A DNA stretch of 64,000 bases, taken from assembly GCF_024756275.1 (NCBI RefSeq), contig NZ_JANUGQ010000037.1, positions 1 through 64,000 of the forward strand, read 5' to 3'. This DNA comes from Streptomyces pyxinae. Its GTDB lineage: Bacteria > Actinomycetota > Actinomycetes > Streptomycetales > Streptomycetaceae. Shown here piece by piece: positions 7,581-17,600 of the stretch. The notes under the pieces are model-generated. The model made no database searches. It saw nothing but the letters and a program-made list of their open reading frames with translations, and was not told the origin of the DNA. Positions within the stretch are counted from its first letter, which is position 1, and every line of letters begins with the position of its first letter. A program made the translations under genes and the position numbers.

Positions 7581-9329
7581 TCACTTCCCCGGCCGGTGGC
7601 GCCGGGGCGGCCGGTCCTGCCGGCCTCCCGGGGCGTCCGTGGTCCCGCCGGCTCCGGGGTCGTCGCCGTCCTCCACCGAGAAGCGCGCCACCAGCAGGGC
7701 GCAGTCGTCCGGCAGTTCGGTGTCGGGCTGCTGGTGCAGAAAGAGCGCGCAGGTCTCCCGGGCGCCGAGGCCGACCGTGCTGCGGCCGAGCTGCACCAGC
7801 CGGGCCAGCCCGGTGTCCATGGCCTCGCCGCGCCGCTCGATGAGACCGTCGGTGTACAGAACCAGGGTGTCGCCGTCCGAGACCGGCACCTCCTCCTCGG
7901 CGTATCCGGTGAACGGCACGGGGCCCAGCGGCGGGGCGAGCGCGCCGGACAGATAGCGGCTGCCGCCGTCCGCGCCGATCAGCAGGGGCGGCGGGTGCCC
8001 GGCCCGGGCGTACCGCAGGATCCCGGTGCGCCTGCTGTACATGGCGTAGCAGGCCGTCGCCATGAGGCCCTCGTGATAGGCGTTGAGGAAGTCGTTGACC
8101 TCCTCCAGGACGGCGGCCGGCCGGCGCCCGCACCGCCGGGCGATGCTGCGCAGCGCGGTGCTGATCTGGGCCATGGCCGTGGCCTCGGCGACACCGTGGC
8201 CGGCCACGTCCCCGATGGTCAGGCCGATGGTGTCCGCGTCGAGCACATGGACGTCGTACCAGTCGCCGCCCACGTTGACCATATGGGTGCCGGGCGCGTA
8301 CGCGCTGGCGATCTCCACCCCGTCCACCTCGGGAAGGCTGGGCAGCAGACTCCGCTGGAGCCGTTCCGCCAGCCGGTGTTCGTGCTCGAAGAGACCGGCC
8401 CGGCGCACCGCCTGGGCGATCTGCTGCGCCACGGCCCTGATGTGCTCGTCGTCCGGCCGGACGCCCGGGGCGCACCGCACGGTGAGATGGCCGAGGGTCA
8501 GCCCCTCCGCCTCCAGCGGCACCCGGCGGACGACCTCCCCGTGGCGGTCGCCGTCGCCGGTGTCCGCCGCCGGGCGGGCGGCCCCGCCGTCGGTGCCGGC
8601 CGCCGGGGCGGGCCGGTCCCCGGCGTGGTGTGCGGGGGTGAGCCAGGTCCGGGCGCCCGGCGCGTCCAGGTCGGTCCAGGTGGTGCCCGCCGAGGCGAGC
8701 GCGTCGGTCGGCCCGAGGGACGGCACGATGCGCTTGGAGTGCAGCTCCAGTGAGACCGCCGTGGCGTCCAGCGCCTGCGGGGCCGACTTGTGCACCGCGT
8801 CGCACACGTCGGAGAGCGTGGCGCTGACCGCGAGCGAGGCGGTCAGCCGGTACAGCCGCTGCAGCCGTTCCCGGGCCGCCTTCTCGGTGGCCAGCAGCCG
8901 CTCCCGCTGCTCCTCCACCGTCCGGCGGTAGGCCATCTGCCGGTCCAGGAGGCGCACTTGCCGGCTGAGCGCGACAAAGCGGTCGCCCAGGTCGAGCCGG
9001 GAGAGATGAAGCTGCACCAGGGGTTCGGGGCCGGTCCACCAGACCGCCCGGGCGCCGTGGCAGCGGAACCGCACCGCCGAGCCGTCCGCGAGCGGCACCG
9101 AAAGGGAGCCCGGCAGCGCGCTGCCGCTCCGCAGCCAGGTGGCCAGCTGGGCCCGGAGCGCCTCCGGCGCCCCCGAGATCTCCGGCAGGTCGGCACCGGC
9201 CCGGAGCGCGTCCGCCGCCCGGGTGGCCGCCGCGTTGGCCGCCAGCACACGGCCCCGGGGCGTGCACAGCAGCAGGGGCTGGGGCAGCAGCCGGGCGACG
9301 GCGTGGAATACCGCCAGGTCCACGGTCAC
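7581..9329 (-). CDS. PP2C-type SpoIIE phosphatase with N-terminal PAS-like and GAF-like sensory region
   Basis: A 582-residue protein. Residues 1-110 look PAS-like. A coiled-coil region (RLLDRQMAYRRTVEEQRERL) and a GAF-like region follow to about 330. The last 230 residues are a SpoIIE/RsbU phosphatase domain with the metal-binding motifs GGDWYD, GDVAGHG and YTDGLIE. Such enzymes dephosphorylate anti-anti-sigma factors in partner-switching stress control. The GTG start overlaps the stop of the upstream gene by four bases (GTGA), so the two are translationally coupled and probably work together. Confidence 0.92.
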   Translation of the reverse strand: MTVDLAVFHAVARLLPQPLLLCTPRGRVLAANAAATRAADALRAGADLPEISGAPEALRAQLATWLRSGSALPGSLSVPLADGSAVRFRCHGARAVWWTGPEPLVQLHLSRLDLGDRFVALSRQVRLLDRQMAYRRTVEEQRERLLATEKAARERLQRLYRLTASLAVSATLSDVCDAVHKSAPQALDATAVSLELHSKRIVPSLGPTDALASAGTTWTDLDAPGARTWLTPAHHAGDRPAPAAGTDGGAARPAADTGDGDRHGEVVRRVPLEAEGLTLGHLTVRCAPGVRPDDEHIRAVAQQIAQAVRRAGLFEHEHRLAERLQRSLLPSLPEVDGVEIASAYAPGTHMVNVGGDWYDVHVLDADTIGLTIGDVAGHGVAEATAMAQISTALRSIARRCGRRPAAVLEEVNDFLNAYHEGLMATACYAMYSRRTGILRYARAGHPPPLLIGADGGSRYLSGALAPPLGPVPFTGYAEEEVPVSDGDTLVLYTDGLIERRGEAMDTGLARLVQLGRSTVGLGARETCALFLHQQPDTELPDDCALLVARFSVEDGDDPGAGGTTDAPGGRQDRPPRRHRPGK

Positions 9330-9880
9330 ACGCCGGGGCCCGCCGGACCGGGCCGGGTGGTGGCGGCGTCACCGAAGTACTCCCGCGACGGTTCTGCGTC
9401 CAGGTCGGCGTACGGCCGGAGATGGGCGGTGACCCGGCAGCGCTCATGACCCCGCGCGATGGTCTCCCGCAGCTCCACCCGCGCGCAGCCGGGGTTCTGC
9501 GCGGCGATGGTGCCGAAGGTGTTCGACGTCATCGTGCACCTCGACTCGCGGCCGAGCACCTTCTCGGCGAACGGGCAGCTCCGGCTGCCCAGGACGATCC
9601 TCTCGTCGTCCTGGCTGACGAGGTGGAAGTCTCCCCTGGCGCGCTGTGTGAGATCGACCAGGACGTCCGCGACCTGTTCCCTGGTCAGCCGCCGGACGGA
9701 GAGGGCCCGGGGACATGTGTCGTTGATCTGACTGCCCACCGACTGGCCGACCAGGCTGAGGTAACCGGGCGCCTCCTCCAGACCGACCACGGTCTCCGGC
9801 GAGGTGGCGAGCTCCCGGACCAGGGTCCGCATGAACACCTCGCGATCCAGCGGGACGTCCGCGTGCGCTGCTCGGTTCAT
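9326..9880 (-). CDS. Methanogen output domain 1-like sensor protein
   Basis: A 184-residue protein. It has a cysteine-bearing core (NDTCPRAL, GSRSCPF, ESRCTMTSNTFG, NPGCARVEL) that resembles methanogen output domain 1 (MetOD1) proteins, proposed small-molecule or metal/redox sensors often paired with SpoIIE phosphatases. The ATG at 9880 has an ideal ribosome site (GGAGGAG, 3 bases before ATG). It overlaps the phosphatase gene by four bases, so the pair forms one signalling operon. Family assignment is from memory of the pattern; the ligand is unknown. Confidence 0.7.
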   Translation of the reverse strand: MNRAAHADVPLDREVFMRTLVRELATSPETVVGLEEAPGYLSLVGQSVGSQINDTCPRALSVRRLTREQVADVLVDLTQRARGDFHLVSQDDERIVLGSRSCPFAEKVLGRESRCTMTSNTFGTIAAQNPGCARVELRETIARGHERCRVTAHLRPYADLDAEPSREYFGDAATTRPGPAGPGV

Positions 9881-10102
9881 CGCTCCTCCAGCGAGGCTGC
9901 TCCGGCCGGCCGGAGCCCGGCGCGCGGTGCCGGGCACCACCGTGATCCGCCGCCGGCAGTGGCCGCCATCAGCAGCCGGCGGGAGGCACGCCCGCCCGGC
10001 CGCACCGTCGACCGGCCTCAGAGTAGACCGTTCCGTCGCGGCCGTCCCAGCCTTGGCCCAAGGATGACCGGAGCGCGACCGCGGCCCGGCCACAGCTCGG
10101 AA

Positions 10103-10117
10103 ATCATGTCGAATGAT
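10103..10117. promoter_or_regulatory. Inverted repeat ATCAT-N5-ATGAT
   Basis: Perfect 5-base arms with a 5-base spacer in an AT-richer patch of the divergent promoter region, about 140 bases before the conflict operon. It could be an operator for either direction; short arms make chance occurrence possible. Confidence 0.35.
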
Positions 10118-10173
10118 GGTCTGACGTGTGTGTGCATCTGTACTGAACTCCGGCGCGGTGCAGTCACGGTGGG

Positions 10174-10182
10174 TTGTCCACA
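10174..10182 (+). promoter_or_regulatory. DnaA box TTGTCCACA
   Basis: Exact match to the preferred Streptomyces DnaA box, 77 bases before the first gene of the conflict operon. A single box cannot act as an origin; it may be chance or a DnaA-responsive regulatory site. Confidence 0.4.
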
Positions 10183-10258
10183 GGGGTTGCCCGACACTTC
10201 CCGGAGACGTGAGGATCGCAGGGCACAGCGAAGTGAACGGGGAAGAACGGGGGACGGG

Positions 10259-11227
10259 ATGACACCTCGTCTGGTGTTTGTGCACGGCATCGGCGGCGCC
10301 CGGGACGCCGCCGCCGAGGGCGCCGAGTGGACGCGTGCGCTGGCCGGCGCGGCGCGTGACGCCGGGCACGCGGCGGCCATCAGCGGACTGACCGGCGGCT
10401 GGGGGGCCGATGTCCGGTTCGCCGCCTACGGCGACCTCTTCCGGAGGCGCGGTGCCCAGGGCGCCGGGGACACGGCCGACGGGCGGGACGAAGAGGACGA
10501 GGCGGTCCTCGTCGCACTGCTGCTGGAGGCGGTCGACGAGCGGCTGGCCGACGCCTCCCTGCCGCCGGAGGAGCTGAGAGCCCTGCGGAGCGCCCGTGCC
10601 CAGCTCGCGCCCGACCGCCCGGGCCAGGGCATCGGCGCGCCGGGGCGCCGCGCGGTCAACGCCGTGACCAGCCTGCTCGCGGTGCCCGGGTTCCGGGCGC
10701 TGGGCGGCTGGACCAGCGCCCGGACGACGGCCGGGACGCTCGGCCAGGTGGCCCGCTATCTGAACCGCCGGGAGCCCGACGAGCGGGGCCACACCCTCGA
10801 CGCCCGGATCCGCGCCCGGGTGGCCGACTGCCTGGACACCGAGGGGCCCACCGTGGTGGTGGCCCACTCGCTGGGCACGGTCGTCGCCCTGGAGGCGCTC
10901 CACCGGCACTCCGGCCCGGTGCCGCTCCTCGTCACCCTGGGCTCCCCCCTCGGCATCCGTACGGCCGTGCTGCCGCGGGTCCGCCCGCAGCCGGTCGCCA
11001 CCCCCGCCTGCGTCGGCCGCTGGCTCAACTTCTGGGACCGCGACGACATCGTGGCCGCCCGGCCGCTGCTGGAGAAGTTCGTCCGGGCCAATGCCGACGG
11101 CGTACTGCCGCGCAGCACCCGGGTCGACGCGGACGGTGCCTGGGTGCACCCGGCGGCGAAGTACCTGGCGGACGGGAGGGTGGCGGGCCCGGTGATGGAG
11201 GCGCTGGCGCGCGCGGTGGAGCGATGA
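10259..11227 (+). CDS. Alpha/beta hydrolase, first gene of the VMAP-MoxR conflict operon
   Basis: A 322-residue alpha/beta hydrolase. FVHGIGG near the start supplies the oxyanion region, AHSLG holds the nucleophile Ser204, and late Asp (DRDDIV) and His (WVHP) are candidates for the rest of the triad. There is no signal peptide, so it acts in the cytoplasm. The ATG at 10259 follows a purine-rich GGGGAAGAACGGGGG stretch. Its stop overlaps the ATG of the caspase-VMAP gene (ATGA), showing tight coupling. By analogy with other conflict systems it may be a lipase- or peptidase-type effector; the substrate is unknown. Confidence 0.82.
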   Translation: MTPRLVFVHGIGGARDAAAEGAEWTRALAGAARDAGHAAAISGLTGGWGADVRFAAYGDLFRRRGAQGAGDTADGRDEEDEAVLVALLLEAVDERLADASLPPEELRALRSARAQLAPDRPGQGIGAPGRRAVNAVTSLLAVPGFRALGGWTSARTTAGTLGQVARYLNRREPDERGHTLDARIRARVADCLDTEGPTVVVAHSLGTVVALEALHRHSGPVPLLVTLGSPLGIRTAVLPRVRPQPVATPACVGRWLNFWDRDDIVAARPLLEKFVRANADGVLPRSTRVDADGAWVHPAAKYLADGRVAGPVMEALARAVER

Positions 11228-13464
11228 GCGGCGCCCGGCACGTCCTGGTGATCGGCGCGCAGTGCCCGGCGCTCGGGCTCCTCGACGAACTGGAGCAGGC
11301 GGCCCGCGCCCTGCACGACGCCCTCACCGCCCCCTGGGTCGGCGCCTGTGAGAAGGACCGGGTCTCCGGCGCGACGCTGCTCTGCGGGGCCGGGATCACC
11401 CAGAGCGAAGTGGAGCGGGCCGTCCGGGAGGCCGGGCGGCAGGCGGCGTCGGCCGGTGCGCTGCTGGTCGTGGCGCTGCTCGGGCACGGCATGGCGGCCG
11501 GCGGCCGGCTCTACTTCATGGCCGGCGACTCGGAGGAGGAGACCCCGCTCAGCGCCGTGGATGTCAAGGCGCTGCTGGGACAGGTGCTGGACACCGCCGG
11601 TGTCGACGGGCTGATCGCCCTGGTGGACACCTGCCACGCGGCCGGCGCCGTGCCCGACCTCGGCGCCCTCGCCACCGGCATCCGGCGTGGCGAGGTACGG
11701 CTGTCGCTGCTCATGGGCGCGGGCGCCGACCAGGAGGCGTACGGACTCCGTTTCAGCCGCACCGTGACGCGGGTGCTCCAGCACGGCATCGCGGGCGCCG
11801 GTGAGACGCTCTCCCCGGCCGCCGTGGCCGAGGCGGTACGGGCGGACGGCGGCGCGCCGGGCCAGTCGATCGTGCAGCTCGGCTTCGACGGAGCCCAGTG
11901 GCCGGCGGCCCGGCTGTGGCTGGCGCGCAATGTCCGGCACGCCTTCCCGGCGCCGGGATCGCTCCTCGGAGAGATCGGCCGGGAGGAGCTGGCCCGCGCC
12001 CTGGCCCCGCTCGACGACCACGCCGTCCCGGTCCCGGCCGGCGGCCCGGAGGGCTTCCCCGACACCTCGGCCGTGCCCGGCCTCCCCGGGGCGGGCCTCC
12101 CCGACGCGGCCGTCTTCCCGGAGGCCGGCGGCCGGGCCGGTGCCGGTGCCGGTGGCGCGCCGGCCGCCGGCACCACCTGGGCAGAGCTGGCGCGGGCGGT
12201 CACCACCCCGGGCGATCTGGCCGCGTTACGGGCACCGCTGGCCGCCCTGCCGCCGCCCGAGCGCGACTGGGCGCGCGGGGTGTTCGACGCGCTCGACGCC
12301 GCCGTGCGCACCGCCGACCTGCTCACGGCGTGGCCCGGCACCGCCGCCCTCACCTCACCGATGCTGCTGCGTGCGCTCGGCGCCGTACGCCCCGCCTCGG
12401 CCTCCGCCGCCCCGCTGCCCGTCAGCACCGGTGGCGAACTGCTCCGCGACGCCGTGGAGTACGTCCTGCTCCGGGCCCCGCGCACCGGCGGCCGGCGGCT
12501 GGCACCGGTGGCGGAGTTCGTCGCCGGACTCGCCCGCGAGACCGGGGTGGACCCGCACGAACCGCGGCTGCGCGCCTGGGCGGCCGGGATCGGCGCCGGC
12601 ATCGACCTCAACGACGCCCTCGCCCGCCAGCGGGAACACCACCGCGACCTGCGGCTGCGGCTGATCCTCAGTCTGCACGCCGCCGTCGGTGACGACTGGC
12701 CGGAGTCACTGGCCGCCTGGCTGCTCGACGAGGGCACCGTACGGCACCGCGAGGAGTTCCCCTGCGCCCAGGACCGGCCCGGTGTCGAGCAGGGCATCGG
12801 CACCGCGCTGCGCTGGGCCACCCGGCTCGCGAGCTCGCTGGAGACCCCCCTGCGCAGGGTCGAGATCGCCGCGCCCGCGCCGCTGCTCGTCCAGTGGCGG
12901 CCGGAGGAGACCGACTTCGGGATGCGCCTGGGCGCCGAACACGATGTGGTGCTCCGCTGGAGCGACCGCATCCAGCCGCCCGACCATCTGTGGTGGATCA
13001 ACGACAAGGCCCGCAAGGCACTGCGCGCGATGGACAGCAGCACCGACACGGTCCGCGCCGACTGGCTCGGGGAGCCGGACACCCGCCATGTCCGCGAGTT
13101 GCGCGACCGGCTGATGAACGCCCCGCGCAGCCGGGCGCTCGGCCTGGCCCACCGGCCCCCGCAGCTGCGGGACCTCATGGAGACGCTGCTGGCCTCCTCG
13201 CCGATCGTGCTGTGGACGGACGAGGACCTGCCCGTGCCCGACGAGGTCCGCGGCTACCTCGACGCCCACTGGCATCTGCTTCCCCTGGAGTTCTGCCAGG
13301 TCTACCGGGAGAGCTGGCACCGCCGGACACCGGACGCCGGCCCGCTCCCGTCGGCGGAGTGCGCCGGACCTCCCGGACGCACCCGCCTGGCCGCGCTGCG
13401 CAGCGTATGGGACGGCCACGACTGGCTGGACTTCTGCACCTGGTTCGAGCAGGAGCAGCTGTGA
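11224..13464 (+). CDS. Caspase-like peptidase with VMAP-C domain (vWA-MoxR-associated protein)
   Basis: A 746-residue protein. Residues 1-250 are a caspase-fold (C14) domain with an intact dyad: H88 in LLGHGM and C137 in LVDTCHAAG. A low-complexity Gly/Ala/Pro linker (about 285-320) leads to a helical middle region (about 320-430). The last 300 residues match the VMAP-C domain, including PIVLWTDED and a Trp-rich WHLLPLEF segment. VMAP proteins form the third member of vWA-MoxR ternary conflict systems. Predicted role: a protease arm released or activated by the MoxR/vWA partners. It overlaps the hydrolase gene by four bases. The VMAP assignment rests on pattern and gene context. Confidence 0.85.
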   Translation: MSGARHVLVIGAQCPALGLLDELEQAARALHDALTAPWVGACEKDRVSGATLLCGAGITQSEVERAVREAGRQAASAGALLVVALLGHGMAAGGRLYFMAGDSEEETPLSAVDVKALLGQVLDTAGVDGLIALVDTCHAAGAVPDLGALATGIRRGEVRLSLLMGAGADQEAYGLRFSRTVTRVLQHGIAGAGETLSPAAVAEAVRADGGAPGQSIVQLGFDGAQWPAARLWLARNVRHAFPAPGSLLGEIGREELARALAPLDDHAVPVPAGGPEGFPDTSAVPGLPGAGLPDAAVFPEAGGRAGAGAGGAPAAGTTWAELARAVTTPGDLAALRAPLAALPPPERDWARGVFDALDAAVRTADLLTAWPGTAALTSPMLLRALGAVRPASASAAPLPVSTGGELLRDAVEYVLLRAPRTGGRRLAPVAEFVAGLARETGVDPHEPRLRAWAAGIGAGIDLNDALARQREHHRDLRLRLILSLHAAVGDDWPESLAAWLLDEGTVRHREEFPCAQDRPGVEQGIGTALRWATRLASSLETPLRRVEIAAPAPLLVQWRPEETDFGMRLGAEHDVVLRWSDRIQPPDHLWWINDKARKALRAMDSSTDTVRADWLGEPDTRHVRELRDRLMNAPRSRALGLAHRPPQLRDLMETLLASSPIVLWTDEDLPVPDEVRGYLDAHWHLLPLEFCQVYRESWHRRTPDAGPLPSAECAGPPGRTRLAALRSVWDGHDWLDFCTWFEQEQL

Positions 13465-13746
13465 GACCACCGCCCCCTCCCCGTGGCGGCCGGCCCCTCC
13501 CGCCGGCGGCCGCCCGCCTTCTCCTGGCGGCGGGCCGTGTCCGCCCGCCGCCGCGCCCGCCGTCCGCCCCCTGTCCCCAGCCGCCACCGTCCGCCTCCGC
13601 CCGCCACCGTGCCCGCCGTCCGCCGCCCGTCCCCCTCCGCCACCGTGTCCACCACTCACCGGCCGCCACCGGCCTCCGGGTCCGGGCCGCACCGCAGGGC
13701 GCCGGCCACCCCGCACCGCCCCACCGCTCACAGGAGAGACCACCGC
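13465..13746. other. C-rich low-complexity spacer before the MoxR gene
   Basis: 282 bases made largely of CCGCC, CGCCCG and CCGTCC words, with strong C-over-G asymmetry on the plus strand. The MoxR reading frame is open across it, but the translation is an Arg/Pro/Ala run without family resemblance, so I treat it as non-coding leader. CAGGAGAG at 13731-13738 is the probable ribosome site for MoxR. Confidence 0.5.
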
Positions 13747-14691
13747 ATGACCTGGCAGCCGTACTACACCGGCACCGGCACCCCGCCCGCCACCCCCGAG
13801 GACCGGGTCGAGCTGCCTCCGGCCCCGCCCTGGCGCGAGTTCCCGCGCCGGTCGCTGCACGAGCGGTTCGTGCCGCCGCCCGGCCTGGTCGAGGCGGTCA
13901 ACGCCGCCCTGGCCCTGCGCCGGCCCCTGCTGGTGACCGGACAGGCCGGCTCCGGCAAGTCCACGGTGATCGAACAGGTCGCCGCCGAACTGGACCTCGG
14001 CACCCCGCTGCGCTGGCACATCACCTCACGCAGCGGCCTCGCCGAGGCGCTCTACCGGTACGACGCGCTCGGCCGTATCCACGCCCAGCGGCTGGAGGGC
14101 TCCGGCGGCAGCGACGACATCGCGCCCTTCCTGCGCTTCGGCCCGCTGGGCACCGCCCTGCTGCCCGCCGACCGTCCCCGCGCGCTGCTGATCGACGAGA
14201 TCGACAAGAGCGACCTGGACCTTCCCAGCGATCTGCTCGACGTGCTGGAGCGGGGCGAGTTCGAGATCCCCGAACTCGCCCGGTACGGCGCCGATGACGT
14301 CGCCGTGCGGGAATGGGGCGGGGACGGCACGCACGAGGTGACGCGCGGCCGGGTCCAGTGCACCGCCTTTCCGTTCATCGTCATGACCAGCAACGGCGAG
14401 CGGGACTTCCCGGCCGCCTTCCTGCGCCGCTGCGTCCGGTTCACCATGCCGCTGCCGACCCCGGAGACCCTGCTCCGGGTCGTCCGGGCCCATATGGGTG
14501 CCGAGGCGGCCGGGACCGACGAGACCAGGCGGCTGATCGGGACGTTCCTGGAGCGGCTGACGGCGGGGGAGAGCCTGGCCGTGGACCAGCTGCTCAACGC
14601 CGTCCATCTGCTGTCCGGCGAGGACGCGCCCACCGAGGAACGGCGGGCGGCCGTCGAGGACCTGATCCTGCGTGAGCTCTCCCGTGTCTGA
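13747..14691 (+). CDS. MoxR-family AAA+ ATPase of the conflict operon
   Basis: A 314-residue AAA+ protein with Walker A GQAGSGKST (K71), Walker B LLIDEIDKS (D150, E151) and a sensor-like VMTSNGERDFP segment followed by an arginine-rich RRCVRF. The C-terminal helical lid is present, so it is complete. MoxR ATPases act as chaperone-like remodelers of vWA-domain partners, here presumably the large protein encoded next. The ATG at 13747 is preferred over in-frame upstream starts because the conserved domain begins soon after it. The 3' end overlaps the next gene by 20 bases. Confidence 0.9.
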   Translation: MTWQPYYTGTGTPPATPEDRVELPPAPPWREFPRRSLHERFVPPPGLVEAVNAALALRRPLLVTGQAGSGKSTVIEQVAAELDLGTPLRWHITSRSGLAEALYRYDALGRIHAQRLEGSGGSDDIAPFLRFGPLGTALLPADRPRALLIDEIDKSDLDLPSDLLDVLERGEFEIPELARYGADDVAVREWGGDGTHEVTRGRVQCTAFPFIVMTSNGERDFPAAFLRRCVRFTMPLPTPETLLRVVRAHMGAEAAGTDETRRLIGTFLERLTAGESLAVDQLLNAVHLLSGEDAPTEERRAAVEDLILRELSRV

Positions 14692-17600
14692 CCCGCTCGC
14701 CCGGCTGCTCCCCGCCCTCCACCGGATCGTCCCCCGGCTGGACGGCACCGGCCTGGCGGAGGCGCTGTGGCTGGCCGCCCGGATGGCGGAGAGCACCCCC
14801 GCTCCACCCCCGCCGCCGGCCCCCGGCCCGGGGGTGCCCCAGCGGGACGAGACCGCCGGTGCGGAGGAGCGCGCCGCACCGGCCCCCGCTCCGGCCGGGC
14901 CTCCCGGGCCGCCGGACGGTGCCGGCACCCGGCCCCGGCCGGCCGTGACCGGCGCCGGGGACCCGCCCGCGTCCGTCCGCCCGCTGCACGAACGGCTGGC
15001 GGGCGCTTCGCACCGGATGCGCGGCCATGCCGTGGCCGCGCCCCGGGCGGCGGTGCTGCCCGGCGGGCTGGAGCTGACCCGTGCGCTGCGCCCCTGGAAG
15101 CGGCCCTGGCCCCGGGGGCGGGGCACCGAACTGGACATGGACGCCACCGTCGACGGCTATGCCCGCAGCGGCGAGCTGATCCCGGTGTTCGCCGCCGCGC
15201 CCGAGCGGTGGTTCGACCTGGCCCTGGTGGTGGACCGCTCGCCCGGCATGCGGGTCTGGCAGGAGACGGTCACCGAGCTCACCGCCACCCTCGACCGGTT
15301 GGGAGCCTTCCGGACGCTCCAGGTCAGCGAGCTGTCCTTCGACGCGGCCGGCCGCCCCCGCGACCCGAGCCGGCTCCGCTCCGCCGACGGCCGGCGGCTG
15401 GTGCTGGTGATCTCCGACTGCGCGGCGGACGGCTGGCGCCGGCCCGAGGTCTGGCACCAGCTGCGGGACTGGGCCGGTGCCACCCCCACGGCCGTGCTCA
15501 ACCCGCTGCCCACCAGGCTCTGGCGGCGCGGCGGCCTCAATCTGCCCACTGTCACCTACACCCCCGCCGCCCCGGGCGCCCACCGCAGCCGCCTCCCGCT
15601 CGAACCGCCCGCCCTCGCCCTCGCCGGGGCCGACGCCACGGCCGGGACCGGGGCGGACCGCGACACCGCCGGGCGCGGGGCGATGACGGCACCCGACGGC
15701 TCCCGGGCCTGGCTGCCGGTCCCCGTCCTCTCCCTGACCCCGCACTCCCTGGGCCGCTGGTCCCGGGCACTGATGCGTGGCGACCCCGAGGGCTGCACCG
15801 CCGTGCTCGTCCCGCCGACCGGCCGGCTGCCCCGGCACGACCGGCCGCCCGCCGTCCCGCTGCCGCCCGCCACGCTCGCCAAGGGCTTTCTGCGCACCGC
15901 GAGTTCCCGCGCCGCCCGGCTGGCGGTGCTCTGCTCGCCCTTCGACCGGCTGAGCCTGCGGCTGCTGCACGTGGTCCGCCGCGCGCTCGTCCCGGACGCC
16001 ACCGTCGCCGAGGTGGCCGAGGTGGTGACCAGCGGTGTGTTCCTGCCGGAACCGGCCGACGGGGACCAGATCGAACTCGTCCTGCCCCCGGAGGCCCAGG
16101 CGGTGCTCCGGGAGGAACTGCCCGCCCATGAGCTGTGGGAGGTGCGCCGCGCCCTGGACCGGCATGTCGCCTCGGGCGGCGACGGACCGGCCCGCTTCCC
16201 CGCGGTCGCCCACGACCCGGCCGGCCCACGGGAACTCGCCGCCGAGCGGGCCGCCTTCGCCCATGCCTCCCGGCGCACCCTGGAACTGCTGGGGCTCGCC
16301 CCACCCGACGCCGCCCCCGGGGCCGGGACACCGCCCACGACGGCCGGCCCCGACACCCTGCCGCCCGCGCCCCTGCCGTTCGCGGACCCGGACGACACCG
16401 TCGCCCGGACGGCCGCCGGGGTGGAATCCGGTGCCGTCTCCCGCCTCTGGATCACCGCCGGGAACGGAGGCTCCGGCGCGGGCCGCACGGCCTTCGCCCT
16501 TCATCTCGCGCACCGGCTGCGCGACCGCTTCCCGGACGGGCGGCTGTATCTGGATCTGCGCGGCTCCTGGCCCCACCCGGTGCCGGCCGAGGCCGCCCTG
16601 TGGACCCTGCTGCGCGACCTGGGCACTCCGCCGGGCGAGATCCCGACCCGGACCGAGGAACTGGCCGAGGCGGTCGGCACGGCACTGCGGGGACGCCGGA
16701 CGCTGCTCGTCCTGGACGACGTCCCGCCCGAGGGCGAGGCACCGGACACCCTGACGGCGGTGATCCCGGAGGACTCCACGGTGATCCACACCTCCCGGTG
16801 GCGGCCCCCGGCCGGTGCCGGCACCACCGCCACGGGCGCGGACGACGGCCCGCTCACGCTCGGTCCGCTGCCGGGCGAGGCGGCGCTCGCCCTGCTGCCC
16901 TCGCGGGCGGACCGGAGCGTACGGGAGTCCGTGGCCGGCAGGCAGTGGTGGCCGCTGGCCCTGCGGGTGCTCAGCGACTGGATCGCGTCCGGGGACCCGC
17001 CGGCCCCGAACGGCTCGTCGCGGGAGTACGGCATGCCCCGGGGGGACGCCCGGACGATGCACGCCGAGACGTTCCTGCCGGCGCGGCTCGACAGACTGGA
17101 ACCGTCGGCCCTGGCGGGGCTGGCCCTGCTGGCACTGATTCCGACCGGGCGCTTCTCGCGGGTGGAGGCGATGACCCTGCTCGACCAGGACCCCGGGCCG
17201 GCCGCGCGACTGCTGCGCGACCTCACCCGCAGAGGGCTGGTCGAGCACGAGTCCGGTCTGCTGCGCGCGGTACGCGAATGGGCGCACCCCATGCGAGGCG
17301 GCGATGCGCCTGCCGCCGCGGGGCGGCTGCTCGCGAGCTACCTCAGGGGCGCCGCCACCCGGTACGCGCGCCGCCACCCGGGCACCTCGCTTCCGGAACG
17401 GCTGGGCGTCCTCCCGGCCCGGGAGGAGTGGCCGGACGACGGCTGGGTCGAGAACGCGCTGGCGCTCGCCGCCTCGGACGACGGAGACGACCGGGCGCGG
17501 TGGGGACGGGACGGCCGCGCCGCGCTTCTGCTGCTGCTCCAGGACGAGGCGGCCTCGCCGCGCCACCGGGGGCTCTACGTCCAGGCCGCCCGGCGGCTCA

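Larger units (their letters stand above)
9881..10258. other. Divergent intergenic region upstream of the conflict operon
   Basis: 378 bases between divergent genes with no credible coding. It holds an inverted repeat (10103-10117), an exact Streptomyces DnaA box (10174-10182), and a possible promoter TTGCCC (10187-10192) - 18 bases - GAGGAT (10211-10216) for the hydrolase gene. The promoter is a weak call. Confidence 0.5.

Noticed and set aside
10174..10182. Replication origin
   Set aside because: Only one DnaA box, with no cluster and no replication genes near.
13483..13746. 88-codon N-terminal extension of MoxR
   Set aside because: Arg/Pro repeats with no conservation pattern and better ribosome site directly before ATG 13747.
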